Part shown: piece after piece, positions 5,453 to 11,156 of the stretch
How the letters are laid out: each line of letters opens with the position of its first letter
How positions within the stretch are numbered: position 1 is the stretch's first letter
The notes under the pieces: model-generated
What the model saw: only the letters and a program-made list of their open reading frames with translations
What the model was told of the DNA's origin: nothing
Databases searched by the model: none
Assembly: GCA_003538495.1 (NCBI GenBank)
Contig: DPSD01000629.1
Location: 1-11,156 of the forward strand
Direction of reading: 5' to 3'
DNA from: Accumulibacter sp.
GTDB lineage: Bacteria; Pseudomonadota; Gammaproteobacteria; Burkholderiales; Rhodocyclaceae
DNA: 11,156 nt
Program-made: the position numbers and the translations under genes

Positions 5453-5877
5453 CCGGCGGTGGCAGGGTGCCGAATGAGGAAGCCAGGCGGTTGTGACGCA
5501 CCAGTACCAAACCTCCGTCTGATTTCCGGGGCCACTATAGTAGCGGCAACCAAGCGGCTGAAGCCTCCGGCACGGAGTGCCCGTTGATGAACTTGGCGAA
5601 CATCCAGGCGGCAATGCACACCTGCTTGTAAGTATTGCCGGGCGTACGCGACTGATCGAACAGGTCACGGTTGTGTGCCGCCGCCGGGACCATTTCATTA
5701 ACCGCTCGGCGCACGCGGCCGCGTTGGTCGCGCGTCGGCCGAACTTGACGCTCCTTGATGCTGGCTGAGCGGCAGGGAGGCAGGAGGGTCATCGTTGGCT
5801 CTGAATTCACTGCTCCCGGTCCGTTTAGCTAGCGACCGCGAGGCGCGTAATGATCTACGGCGTTACGGAGGCCGCGC
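5453..5877. other. Gene-poor boundary stretch
   Basis: About 425 bases separate the DUF4124 gene from the zf-HC2 gene. The only plausible coding content is the minus-strand ORF 5535-5810. I see no intrinsic terminator with a T run and no tRNA. No copy of the tRNA-Ser 3' end is present that would mark a second attachment site. This stretch is where accessory-looking genes give way to core-looking ones. Confidence 0.5.
5535..5810 (-). CDS. Possible uncharacterised protein or gene remnant, up to 91 aa
   Basis: This minus-strand frame could start at a GTG (5810) or an ATG (5792); neither has a convincing ribosome site. Codon third positions are mostly G or C, as in real genes here. The translation is sensible in its second half: AHNRDLFDQSRTPGNTYKQ, then AAWMFAKFING and a Trp near the end. 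I recognise no family. It may be an intact small gene, the tail of a longer gene broken by rearrangement, or chance. It lies between two plus-strand genes, which is odd for an operon but usual at element edges. Confidence 0.35.
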   Translation of the reverse strand: MNSEPTMTLLPPCRSASIKERQVRPTRDQRGRVRRAVNEMVPAAAHNRDLFDQSRTPGNTYKQVCIAAWMFAKFINGHSVPEASAAWLPLL

Positions 5878-6075
5878 ATGTTGACCTGCCGAGAGGTGAC
5901 GTTACTCCTGTCACAAGCTCAGGATCGAAAGTTGAGCACCGTCCAAGGCGTGCGATTGCGGCTGCATCTGGCGATCTGCAAGGGTTGCGCAAACTTCAGC
6001 AAGCAAATGGACTACCTGCGTCAGGCATGCCGGCTGTTCGTCGCCGAGTCCCGGGAGAATGACCCTGCCGCTTAG
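5878..6075 (+). CDS. zf-HC2 anti-sigma-like zinc protein, 65 aa
   Basis: Cys4, then His30-x3-Cys34-x2-Cys37, is the zinc-binding pattern of the zf-HC2 domain. That domain forms the N-terminal part of many ZAS anti-sigma factors that hold ECF sigma factors inactive. The whole protein is one such domain plus a short helix. It has no transmembrane segment, so it would act in the cytoplasm. The ATG at 5878 has CGGAGG six bases upstream. Genes of this kind usually follow an ECF sigma gene, but none lies upstream here. Its partner may be elsewhere or lost. The function is inferred from the motif alone. Confidence 0.8.
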   Translation: MLTCREVTLLLSQAQDRKLSTVQGVRLRLHLAICKGCANFSKQMDYLRQACRLFVAESRENDPAA

Positions 6076-6112
6076 TCGCTATCGCATGCGGCCGCCGGCC
6101 AAGCGTGCCGAC

Positions 6113-6153
6113 CGGGTTCGGTTCGCCAAAATCGGCGGGCCGAACCCGCCGAT
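6113..6153. promoter_or_regulatory. Two mutually exclusive perfect 9-bp hairpins
   Basis: CGGGTTCGG (6113-6121) is the exact reverse complement of CCGAACCCG (6140-6148). ATCGGCGGG (6131-6139) is the exact reverse complement of CCCGCCGAT (6145-6153). The two stems share bases 6145-6148, so only one can form at a time. The first also has an inner CGCC/GGCG stem. No T run follows either. The site lies between the zf-HC2 and glycosyltransferase genes. It could be a REP-like palindrome or a switching leader. Confidence 0.5.
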
Positions 6154-6191
6154 GCTGTTGCGCACCGATGCGGCGCGCTTAATCCCACTTG

Positions 6192-6908
6192 ATGGCAGTG
6201 GACAGCTTGATCGACCCTCCCTTTCTTTCGCTGATCCTGCCGGTGCTGAATGAGGCTGCGACGGTGTCGGCGCAGTTGGCCGCGCTGCAGGGTCTGCGCG
6301 CGCGTGGCGCCGAGGTGCTGGTGGTCGATGGCGGCAGCGCCGACGGGACGCCGGATCTGGCCCGGCCCGGCCTGGACCGGTTGATCGACTCGCCGCGCGG
6401 CCGCGCACTTCAGATGAACGCCGGCGCCAACGCCAGCCGGGGTCAGGTGCTGCTCTTCCTGCACGCCGATACCACGCTGCCGGCGACGGCTGATCAACTG
6501 ATCCGGCAGGCAACCGCAGCCGGGGCGTCCTGGGGACGCTTCGACGTGCGTATCGATGGTCACCACCCGCTGCTGCGTGTCGTCGAAAGAATGATGAACT
6601 GGCGCTCGCGGCTGACCGGGATTGCCACCGGCGACCAGGCGATTTTCGTTCGCCGCGATGTTTTCGCAGCGGTTGGCGGCTATCCGGAACTACCCTTGAT
6701 GGAGGATATCGCCTTGTCGAAGCGGCTCAAGCGGGTCGGGCCGCCGGCGTGCCTGCGCGAATGCGTGCGAACTTCAGGGCGACGCTGGGAGAAGCACGGC
6801 GTCTTGCGCACCATCGTCCTGATGTGGTGCCTGCGGGCGAGCTATTTCCTGGGTGCCGACCCGCAGCGGCTGGCAATTCGCTATGGTTATCGTCCCCGCC
6901 AGCCCTGA
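6192..6908 (+). CDS. Family 2 glycosyltransferase, TIGR04283-type (rSAM/selenodomain-associated transferase 2)
   Basis: A 238-aa protein with the GT-A glycosyltransferase layout. The N-terminal strand is LSLILPVLNEA (12-22). A nucleotide-binding DGGS follows at 46-49, then GRALQMNAGA (70-79) and the HADT metal-binding region (91-94). An acceptor region follows with GDQAIFVRR and a later MEDIALSKRLK segment. This order fits TIGR04283, whose members usually sit beside TIGR04282 proteins, as here. The substrate is unknown. Start choice is uncertain: ATG 6192 is preferred over TTG 6189 and GTG 6198, and none has a clear ribosome site. The 3' end overlaps the next gene by 26 bases, so the two are co-transcribed. 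Confidence 0.85.
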   Translation: MAVDSLIDPPFLSLILPVLNEAATVSAQLAALQGLRARGAEVLVVDGGSADGTPDLARPGLDRLIDSPRGRALQMNAGANASRGQVLLFLHADTTLPATADQLIRQATAAGASWGRFDVRIDGHHPLLRVVERMMNWRSRLTGIATGDQAIFVRRDVFAAVGGYPELPLMEDIALSKRLKRVGPPACLRECVRTSGRRWEKHGVLRTIVLMWCLRASYFLGADPQRLAIRYGYRPRQP

Positions 6909-7617
6909 GCCGCCCGCGATCGCCGTCTTTGCACGGCCGCCGCTGGCCGGTGCGGCCAAGACGCGCCTGATTCCGGTGCTGGGTGCGGCCGCGGCTGCCC
7001 GATTGCAGCGGCGGCTGACCCTGCACGCGCTGGCCGTGGCCAAACGGTCTGCGGTCGGCAGCGTCACCCTGTGGGCAGCGCCAGATGGCCAGCAACGCTT
7101 CTTCCGCGCACTGCGGCGGCGCTGCGGCGTCGATCTGCGGGGGCAGTCCGGAGACGACCTTGGCCAACGCATGGCGGCAGCCTTCGCCGCGCATGCTGGC
7201 CCCCTGCTGCTGATTGGTAGCGACTGTCCCGCGTTGACCGAGGCGCACCTGGCGGCTGCCGCCAGCGCACTGGTCGACGAGCGCCATGCCGGCAACGACG
7301 CGGTATTCATACCGGCCGAAGACGGCGGCTACGTGCTGGTCGGCCTGCGCCACCCACAACCGCAGCTCTTTGAACGAATCGCCTGGGGAAGCGAGCGGGT
7401 CATGACGCAGACGCGACAGCGCTTGTCGGAGCATGGACTGCGCTGGGTCGAACTGCCAACCCTGTGGGACCTCGATCGGCCCGCCGATCTGGCGCGCCTG
7501 GTGACGCTCGCCGGGTTCGCCGGATGGGGGGGTGCATGTCGGGTGAGCAATGGAGGAAATCAAGTCTGCGCCGACGCGGGTCAGCGAGCGCAGGCACCAG
7601 CGGCGTTCGGCCTCTGA
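6883..7617 (+). CDS. TIGR04282/DUF2064 transferase (rSAM/selenodomain-associated transferase 1)
   Basis: A 244-aa nucleotidyl/glycosyl-transferase-like protein. The N-terminal FARPPLAGAAKTRL (16-29) is the family's phosphate-binding Lys-Thr-Arg loop. GSDCP at 112-116 is its Asp-containing metal site. PAEDGGYVLVGL (from 144) and LWDLDRPADLARL complete the pattern. It overlaps the upstream glycosyltransferase by 26 bases and forms with it the known transferase 1/transferase 2 pair, though the usual radical SAM partner is not in the window. ATG 6883 is preferred to GTG 6853, which would lie deeper in the upstream gene. About 36 residues after the family's usual end look low-complexity and may be a drifted tail. 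The reaction is unknown. Confidence 0.85.
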   Translation: MVIVPASPEPPAIAVFARPPLAGAAKTRLIPVLGAAAAARLQRRLTLHALAVAKRSAVGSVTLWAAPDGQQRFFRALRRRCGVDLRGQSGDDLGQRMAAAFAAHAGPLLLIGSDCPALTEAHLAAAASALVDERHAGNDAVFIPAEDGGYVLVGLRHPQPQLFERIAWGSERVMTQTRQRLSEHGLRWVELPTLWDLDRPADLARLVTLAGFAGWGGACRVSNGGNQVCADAGQRAQAPAAFGL

Positions 7618-7623
7618 TGCCTG

Positions 7624-7647
7624 CCAGCAAGTCAAGTCAGTTGCTGG
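7624..7647. terminator. Inverted repeat between convergent genes
   Basis: CCAGCAA (7624-7630) and TTGCTGG (7641-7647) form a perfect 7-bp stem with a 10-base loop. It spans the stop codon of the minus-strand Tim44 gene and starts seven bases after the stop of the plus-strand transferase. The position suits a bidirectional terminator, but neither side has a T run, so termination may be weak or Rho-dependent. Confidence 0.4.
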
Positions 7648-8534
7648 ATGCCGGCCAGCACCCAGCCGCCCTTGCCGTCACGCGGCTTGACCAGGTGCCA
7701 GAGCTCGTCGACCGCCTCCGCTGCGGCCTCCTTGTCTTCGCGAACCAGACCGGTGAAGCGCACGCTGACCACGTAGCGGCTTGCCTCTTCGACGACCTCG
7801 AGTACCGCTGCTTCAATGGTCACGACATCCGTTTCCTGCACGGCGTCGCCGCGCTCGGCGATGTTCATCCGGATCTCGGCAAACATCTCCGGGGTCGTGA
7901 ATTCGCGAATGTCGTCGAGATTGCCGGCGTCGTTGGCGGCTTGCAGACGGATGAAGCTGACCTTGGCATTGCGCACGAAGCTGTCTACATCGAAGTCGGC
8001 CGGGATCGTGCCAGCGGTGGTGCCAGCGGCAGGGGCTAGGGCAGTGCCGGGTGCCGCGAGGCCGGAGGCCGCCATCGCCGGTCCCTCGCCGCGCCGTGCC
8101 ATCGGCGCCTGTTCGGTCGTTGCTGCGGCGTACTGCAAGCCTCCCGCACCGGCCATGGCGGGTGCTCGGGCGGCGGCGCGGCGGCGCATCACCAAGCCGA
8201 CCACCACCATGACGGCCAGCACCAGCAGGCCGATCATCAGCAGGGAAGCCAGTTCCTCGCCGAAACCGAAGTGGGAAGCCAGCGCCGCCAGGCCCAGACC
8301 GGCGGCGAGGCCAGCGAGCGGGCCCATCCACGAACGCTTGGCCTGGGCGGCTGGTGCGGCGGCCGGTTGCGCCTTGGCGGCGGCGGGCGGCGCCGCCTTG
8401 TCGGCGGAGACCGATTCGCGCTGCATGCCGGAGGATTTGCCGGCGCCGAAGCGCTTGCTGGCGGCCTCCGCGTCGCCGGTTACCAGGGTGAAGCCGAGAG
8501 CCAGGATGGCGGTCAGCAGCGATAGGGTTTTCAT
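7632..8534 (-). CDS. Tim44-like domain membrane protein, 300 aa
   Basis: Residues 1-24 are a signal peptide (MKTLSLLTAI to DAEA). A low-complexity Ala/Lys/Pro linker follows. A hydrophobic region (about 68-116) has two membrane segments separated by HFGFGEE and is closed by MRRR. After a second Ala/Gly-rich linker, residues about 178-299 form a Tim44-like domain: FVRNAKVSFIRLQAANDAGN, then EFTTPEMFAEI and a beta-rich end. Bacterial Tim44-like proteins are inner-membrane proteins of unclear role; the fold resembles that of the mitochondrial import factor. The ATG at 8534 is chosen because AGGAGA precedes it; an upstream in-frame extension to 8573 would bury the signal peptide. It is convergent with the transferase pair, with 14 bases between stops. 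Confidence 0.85.
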   Translation of the reverse strand: MKTLSLLTAILALGFTLVTGDAEAASKRFGAGKSSGMQRESVSADKAAPPAAAKAQPAAAPAAQAKRSWMGPLAGLAAGLGLAALASHFGFGEELASLLMIGLLVLAVMVVVGLVMRRRAAARAPAMAGAGGLQYAAATTEQAPMARRGEGPAMAASGLAAPGTALAPAAGTTAGTIPADFDVDSFVRNAKVSFIRLQAANDAGNLDDIREFTTPEMFAEIRMNIAERGDAVQETDVVTIEAAVLEVVEEASRYVVSVRFTGLVREDKEAAAEAVDELWHLVKPRDGKGGWVLAGIQQLT

Positions 8535-8588
8535 GCTTGTCTCCTGCACACACGAGTTGAGAGTGGTCGACAATAGATGTGCAGAGAT

Positions 8589-8617
8589 GCCTTAAAAAGC
8601 AGAATTATTTATGTCAA
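8589..8617 (-). promoter_or_regulatory. Candidate promoter for the Tim44 gene
   Basis: On the minus strand a perfect TTGACA (plus coordinates 8612-8617) is followed 17 bp later by TAAGGC (8589-8594), a poor -10. The region is clearly AT-richer than its surroundings. Transcription would start about 50 bases upstream of the Tim44 start codon. Confidence 0.4.
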
Positions 8618-8624
8618 GACTTCC

Positions 8625-8666
8625 AAAAAACAGAACTATGCCAAAGCTTCGGCCGGCCCTTGGCAT
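8625..8666 (-). terminator. Likely terminator of nhaR
   Basis: ATGCCAA (8638-8644) pairs with TTGGCAT (8660-8666) around a GGCCGGCC-containing loop. Read on the minus strand, six T follow (8630-8625) after a seven-base gap. It lies 37 bases past the nhaR stop. The gap before the T run is longer than ideal. It sits just upstream of the Tim44 promoter and would insulate it. Confidence 0.5.
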
Positions 8667-8702
8667 TGGCTGGCGTGGCAGCACGCTCCTTGCTGCTGGA
8701 TA

Positions 8703-9713
8703 TCAGCCCTTCTGCTTCGCCGTCCGGGAGCGCCCAAGCGAGCGCAGCGGAGTCGCTGCGATTGGTGATTGCTCGTGGTCACTCGCGCTGTCGGGCATGG
8801 GATCCCGCGTCGCAGCGCCAAAAACCTCATCGCGTGCCACCTGGATGATGGCGACGATCGCCGGGTGGCTCAGACGGCGCTCGGTGGTAATCGCGAAAAG
8901 CTGTTCGGCGATGCTCTCGATCCGACCGACGGCACGCACGCGATACTGTTCGCTGACGTAGGCGGAGATCGCTGTCGGCGCGACGAACAGTCCGGCTCCA
9001 GCCTGTCCGAAGGACTTGATCAGCGCGCTGTCGTCGAACTCGCCAATGATTCGGGGATGCAGGCGACGGGCCTCGAACCATTGTTCGAGACGTGACCGGA
9101 TGGCGACATCGTCGCCGGGCATCAGGAACGGTGCGCCGTTGAGCAGCGCCGGAAAAGTCCCCTTCAGCGACTGCAGCAGCGTAGCGGCCCCGAAAACCGT
9201 CAGATCGCTTTCGCCGAGCGGGTGGCTGTGGCAGCGCACATTCAGATTTGCCGGCATCGAGCGGTCGGCGATGACCATGTCGAGGCGATGCACAGCAAGA
9301 TCCGCTAGCAGGCCGGTCAGACGCCCTTCACGGCAAACGAGGCGCACCGTTTCCGGGAGGTGCAGTACGGGTTCGACCAGGCGGTGCGCGACCGACTTGG
9401 GCACCGAGTCGGCAATGCCGACGGCGAAGCGCAGCGACTTCGTCGCTGTCTGGTCACGGGCAACGTCGAGCAGTTCATCGCCGAGCGCGAAGATCTCCTC
9501 GGCGTAGCTCAGGATGCGTCGGCCAGCTTCGGTGACTTCCAGGCCGCGACCCGCGCGGCGAAACAACTCGACCTCCAGTGACTCTTCCAACTCACGCAAC
9601 TGGCCACTGATCGCCTGCGGTGTCAGGTGCAGTTGTTCGCAGGCACGCGCAATGGAGCCGGATTTGGCGACCATCCAAAAGTACCTGAGGTGTTTGAAGT
9701 TGAGTGTGGGCAT
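8703..9713 (-). CDS. nhaR: LysR-family regulator, NhaR-type
   Basis: A 336-aa LysR-type regulator. The N-terminus LNFKHLRYFWMVAKSGSIA with a helix-turn-helix over residues about 18-45 (SIARACEQLHLTPQAISGQL) is characteristic of NhaR. NhaR activates the Na+/H+ antiporter gene nhaA in enterobacteria in response to sodium. An effector-binding domain follows (about 95-300). The last 35 or so residues are Ser/Arg/Pro-rich and look unstructured, making it longer than the 301 aa of E. coli NhaR. No nhaA lies in the window, so the target here may differ. It is divergent from the raiA-like gene across 111 bp, an arrangement in which LysR regulators often control the gene opposite. The ribosome site (GAGACGAG) is weak. 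Confidence 0.85.
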   Translation of the reverse strand: MPTLNFKHLRYFWMVAKSGSIARACEQLHLTPQAISGQLRELEESLEVELFRRAGRGLEVTEAGRRILSYAEEIFALGDELLDVARDQTATKSLRFAVGIADSVPKSVAHRLVEPVLHLPETVRLVCREGRLTGLLADLAVHRLDMVIADRSMPANLNVRCHSHPLGESDLTVFGAATLLQSLKGTFPALLNGAPFLMPGDDVAIRSRLEQWFEARRLHPRIIGEFDDSALIKSFGQAGAGLFVAPTAISAYVSEQYRVRAVGRIESIAEQLFAITTERRLSHPAIVAIIQVARDEVFGAATRDPMPDSASDHEQSPIAATPLRSLGRSRTAKQKG

Positions 9714-9750
9714 GCTCGTCTCAAAACAATAAAAGTGGAAGTAATTGGAC

Positions 9751-9756
9751 AGTATA
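9751..9756 (-). promoter_or_regulatory. Possible -10 box for nhaR
   Basis: On the minus strand TATACT (plus coordinates 9751-9756) lies about 38 bases before the nhaR start codon. There is no good -35 at 16-18 bp, which could fit an autoregulated promoter. It sits within an AT-rich stretch shared with the divergent promoter. Confidence 0.25.
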
Positions 9757-9762
9757 TACGAT

Positions 9763-9791
9763 TTGTCGGATGTCTTTCCCTGTCCTAGACT
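9763..9791 (+). promoter_or_regulatory. Promoter for the raiA-like gene
   Basis: TTGTCG (9763-9768) and TAGACT (9786-9791) are spaced by 17 bp, with four of six consensus matches in each box. Transcription would start near 9798, about 27 bases before the ATG. It is divergent from nhaR, so an NhaR-type regulator could bind between or across the two promoters. Confidence 0.45.
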
Positions 9792-9824
9792 GACCCTTCC
9801 GATTCACTCAGGAGGAGAACTTTG

Positions 9825-10220
9825 ATGCAGATCCTTACGCAGGCCAGAGGGTTCGATCTTACGACAAAGGTCCGCGAACACATCGAGCGGCGCCTGCGTT
9901 TCGCCTTCGATCGGGCGCATCCGTATGTCAACAGGATTTCCGTCGTCCTTTCCGACGTCAACGGACCGCGCGGCGGCGAGGACAAGAGTTGCCGCATCCG
10001 GGTGAGCGTCGTGGGCGCCGCTGACGTGCTGATTGACGATTGCCAGAGCGATATCTCCGTCGCCATCGACCGGGCGGTCGACCGCGCCGGGCGGACGCTG
10101 GCTCGCCGGTTGGCGCGGCAGCGCGAATACCAGCATGGCTACCCCGATGATCGCCGCACGGCAATTTCAGCGAACGCCGTCGCAGGCGAAGTCGCCTGCC
10201 AGGCCGTCCCACAGCTTTGA
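9825..10220 (+). CDS. RaiA/HPF-family ribosome-associated protein, 131 aa
   Basis: Residues 1-100 match the S30AE/HPF fold of RaiA (YfiA) and HPF. It opens MQILTQARGFDLTTKVREHIERRLRFA, continues with a basic strand RISVVLSDVNGPRGGEDKSC and a VVGAADVLIDD strand, and closes with an Arg-rich helix. Such proteins bind the 30S decoding site in stress or stationary phase and block or dimerise ribosomes. The last 25 or so residues are not conserved. A strong GGAGGAG (9811-9817) sits seven bases before the ATG. The Bax-inhibitor-type gene starts 25 bases after the stop, so both are probably one operon. Whether it acts like RaiA or short HPF cannot be told from sequence alone. Confidence 0.85.
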   Translation: MQILTQARGFDLTTKVREHIERRLRFAFDRAHPYVNRISVVLSDVNGPRGGEDKSCRIRVSVVGAADVLIDDCQSDISVAIDRAVDRAGRTLARRLARQREYQHGYPDDRRTAISANAVAGEVACQAVPQL

Positions 10221-10245
10221 TGGCTGACCATTACAGGAGTTCACA

Positions 10246-10929
10246 ATGAATACCTTCGACAATCAAGCCCCGACGACCATCGACCACGCCAGGGCCGCGC
10301 CGGCAACCGCCGCCAACACGGTGATCCGCAACACCTACCTGCTGCTGTCGATGACCCTGCTGTTCGCGGCGTTTACCGCCGGCGCTGCGGTGGCACTGAA
10401 ATTGCCGCATCCGGGCCTGATCGTGACGCTGCTCGGCTACTTCGGACTGCTGTTCGTCACCAACCGGCTCAGGAACAGCGGCTGGGGAGTGGCGTCGGTG
10501 TTCGCGCTGACGGGATTCATGGGCTATACGCTGGGGCCGATCGTCGGTCACTATCTCGGTTTGCCGAACGGCGGCCAGACGGTGATGATGGCCATGGCCG
10601 GCACGGCCGCGATCTTCCTGTCGCTATCGGGCTATGCGCTGACGACCCGCAAGGACTTCAGCTTCATCGGCGGCTTCCTGATGGTCGGCATCGTGCTCGC
10701 TTTCCTCACCGGGCTGGCGGCGATCTTCTTCGATATTCCGGCGCTGTCGCTGACCGTCTCCGCAGCCTTCGTGCTGCTGATGTCGGGCTTGATCCTGTAC
10801 GAGACCTCGAACATCATTCACGGCGGGGAAACCAACTACGTGATGGCGACGGTGACCCTGTTCGTTGCCATCTTCAACCTTTTTACCAGTCTGCTGCACC
10901 TGCTGGGCTTTACCAACAGCAGTGATTGA
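10246..10929 (+). CDS. Bax inhibitor-1/YccA-family membrane protein, 227 aa
   Basis: A polytopic inner-membrane protein with about seven hydrophobic segments from residue 25 to the end. The hallmarks are an N-terminal VIRNTYLLLSMTLLFAA segment, a GYFGLL segment, TGFMGYTLGPI and the late LYETSNIIHGGETNYV motif with its acidic residues. This is the UPF0005/BI-1 family: YccA of E. coli is an FtsH substrate and modulator, and YetJ of Bacillus is a calcium leak channel. AGGAG at 10235-10239 precedes the ATG. It follows the raiA-like gene by 25 bases. The close link to a ribosome-hibernation factor and the divergent nhaR suggests a stress or ion-homeostasis theme, which is inference. Confidence 0.9.
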   Translation: MNTFDNQAPTTIDHARAAPATAANTVIRNTYLLLSMTLLFAAFTAGAAVALKLPHPGLIVTLLGYFGLLFVTNRLRNSGWGVASVFALTGFMGYTLGPIVGHYLGLPNGGQTVMMAMAGTAAIFLSLSGYALTTRKDFSFIGGFLMVGIVLAFLTGLAAIFFDIPALSLTVSAAFVLLMSGLILYETSNIIHGGETNYVMATVTLFVAIFNLFTSLLHLLGFTNSSD

Positions 10930-10958
10930 CCGGCACCAAGGGCCGGCAGCTTGCTGGC
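10930..10958 (+). terminator. Hairpin(s) right after the BI-1 gene
   Basis: CCGGC (10930-10934) can pair with GCCGG (10942-10946). Alternatively GCCGGCA (10942-10948) can pair with TGCTGGC (10952-10958) with one G-U. Both start at or near the stop codon, but no T run follows. It is a possible weak or Rho-assisted end of the raiA/BI-1 transcript. Confidence 0.3.
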
Positions 10959-11082
10959 GCCGCCGATGGGCGCGGTGTGACCGCTCAGGGCGGCGCTGCT
11001 CTGCTGGTCCCTCAGTTGGCATGCTGGCGGCGTGCAGCCGCTGATGAGTACGCGCGCTGCCCTGCTCCCGTACGATGCGCAA

Positions 11083-11113
11083 TGCTTCGGGCCAGCGCGA
11101 AGTTCGCTATAAT
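11083..11113 (+). promoter_or_regulatory. Promoter near the right edge
   Basis: A perfect TATAAT -10 (11108-11113) sits in the context TTCGCTATAATCC. The -35 is weak: CTTCGG (11085-11090) at 17 bp. Transcription would start near 11120 and run out of the window, so the gene driven is not visible. The stretch from 10959 to 11107 holds nothing else I can support. Confidence 0.45.
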
Positions 11114-11156
11114 CCACCGCGAACCGTTCTCATTTTCGCTCGTCACCGGCAGGCCC

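Noticed and set aside
5519..5534. CTGATTTCCGGGGCCA as an insertion-sequence terminal repeat
   Set aside because: No inverted partner or transposase gene was found nearby.
6727..7635. 302-codon minus-strand frame opposite the transferase pair
   Set aside because: Both plus-strand genes have family motifs (DGGS, HADT, KTRL, GSDCP); this is a shadow frame.
7816..8595. 259-codon plus-strand frame opposite the Tim44 gene
   Set aside because: The minus strand has the signal peptide, the membrane helices, the Tim44 domain and the ribosome site.
1..11156. CRISPR array, complete insertion sequence, integrase or second attachment site
   Set aside because: Read through on both strands; no regularly spaced repeats, transposase, integrase or second tRNA-Ser 3' end was seen.

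Overview
The window reads as about 11 kb of a GC-rich betaproteobacterial chromosome. A Rhodocyclales or 'Candidatus Accumulibacter'-type host is my inference. It rests on a PEP-CTERM surface protein, a paired set of rSAM/selenodomain-associated transferases, a Tim44-domain membrane protein, NhaR, a RaiA/HPF protein and a Bax-inhibitor-1 protein, all in high-GC3 codons. I could run no database search.

Region 1 (1 to about 5.8 kb) looks accessory. It opens with the 3' end of a tRNA-Ser gene, a common integration site for mobile elements. Next come an AT-richer gap with a near-perfect dyad, a PEP-CTERM protein (370-1023), and a strong sigma-70-like promoter followed closely by a rho-independent terminator and a second hairpin with a U tract (1093-1321). 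An uncharacterised 164-aa protein follows (1360-1854). Then comes a tight unidirectional cluster of four genes (1993-4616): two small unknown proteins overlapping by ATGA, a 534-aa protein ending in a PcfJ-like domain (a family met on conjugative elements), and a 51-aa ORF overlapping the PcfJ stop. The leaders of the 164-aa gene and of the cluster share an imperfect 33-bp repeat, so the two units may be co-regulated. An exported DUF4124 protein (4715-5452) and a poorly supported minus-strand ORF (5535-5810) close the region. No integrase, relaxase or second attachment site is visible, so the mobile-element reading is inference.

Region 2 (about 5.85 kb to the end) looks like core chromosome. 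It holds a 65-aa zf-HC2 anti-sigma-like zinc protein with no sigma factor beside it, then two mutually exclusive 9-bp hairpins. After these come two overlapping glycosyltransferase-type genes of the TIGR04283 and TIGR04282 families. A Tim44-domain protein lies convergent to them on the minus strand, with an nhaR-type LysR regulator upstream of it, also on the minus strand. Divergent from nhaR are a raiA/HPF-family gene and a Bax inhibitor-1/YccA-family membrane protein, 25 nt apart and probably co-transcribed. The window ends in an intergenic stretch with a consensus TATAAT -10 for a gene beyond the edge.

The parts most worth a second look are the leader/attenuator (or small RNA) at 1.09-1.32 kb, the repeated leader element, the uncharacterised PcfJ cluster with its hidden small ORF, and the competing hairpins at 6.11-6.15 kb.
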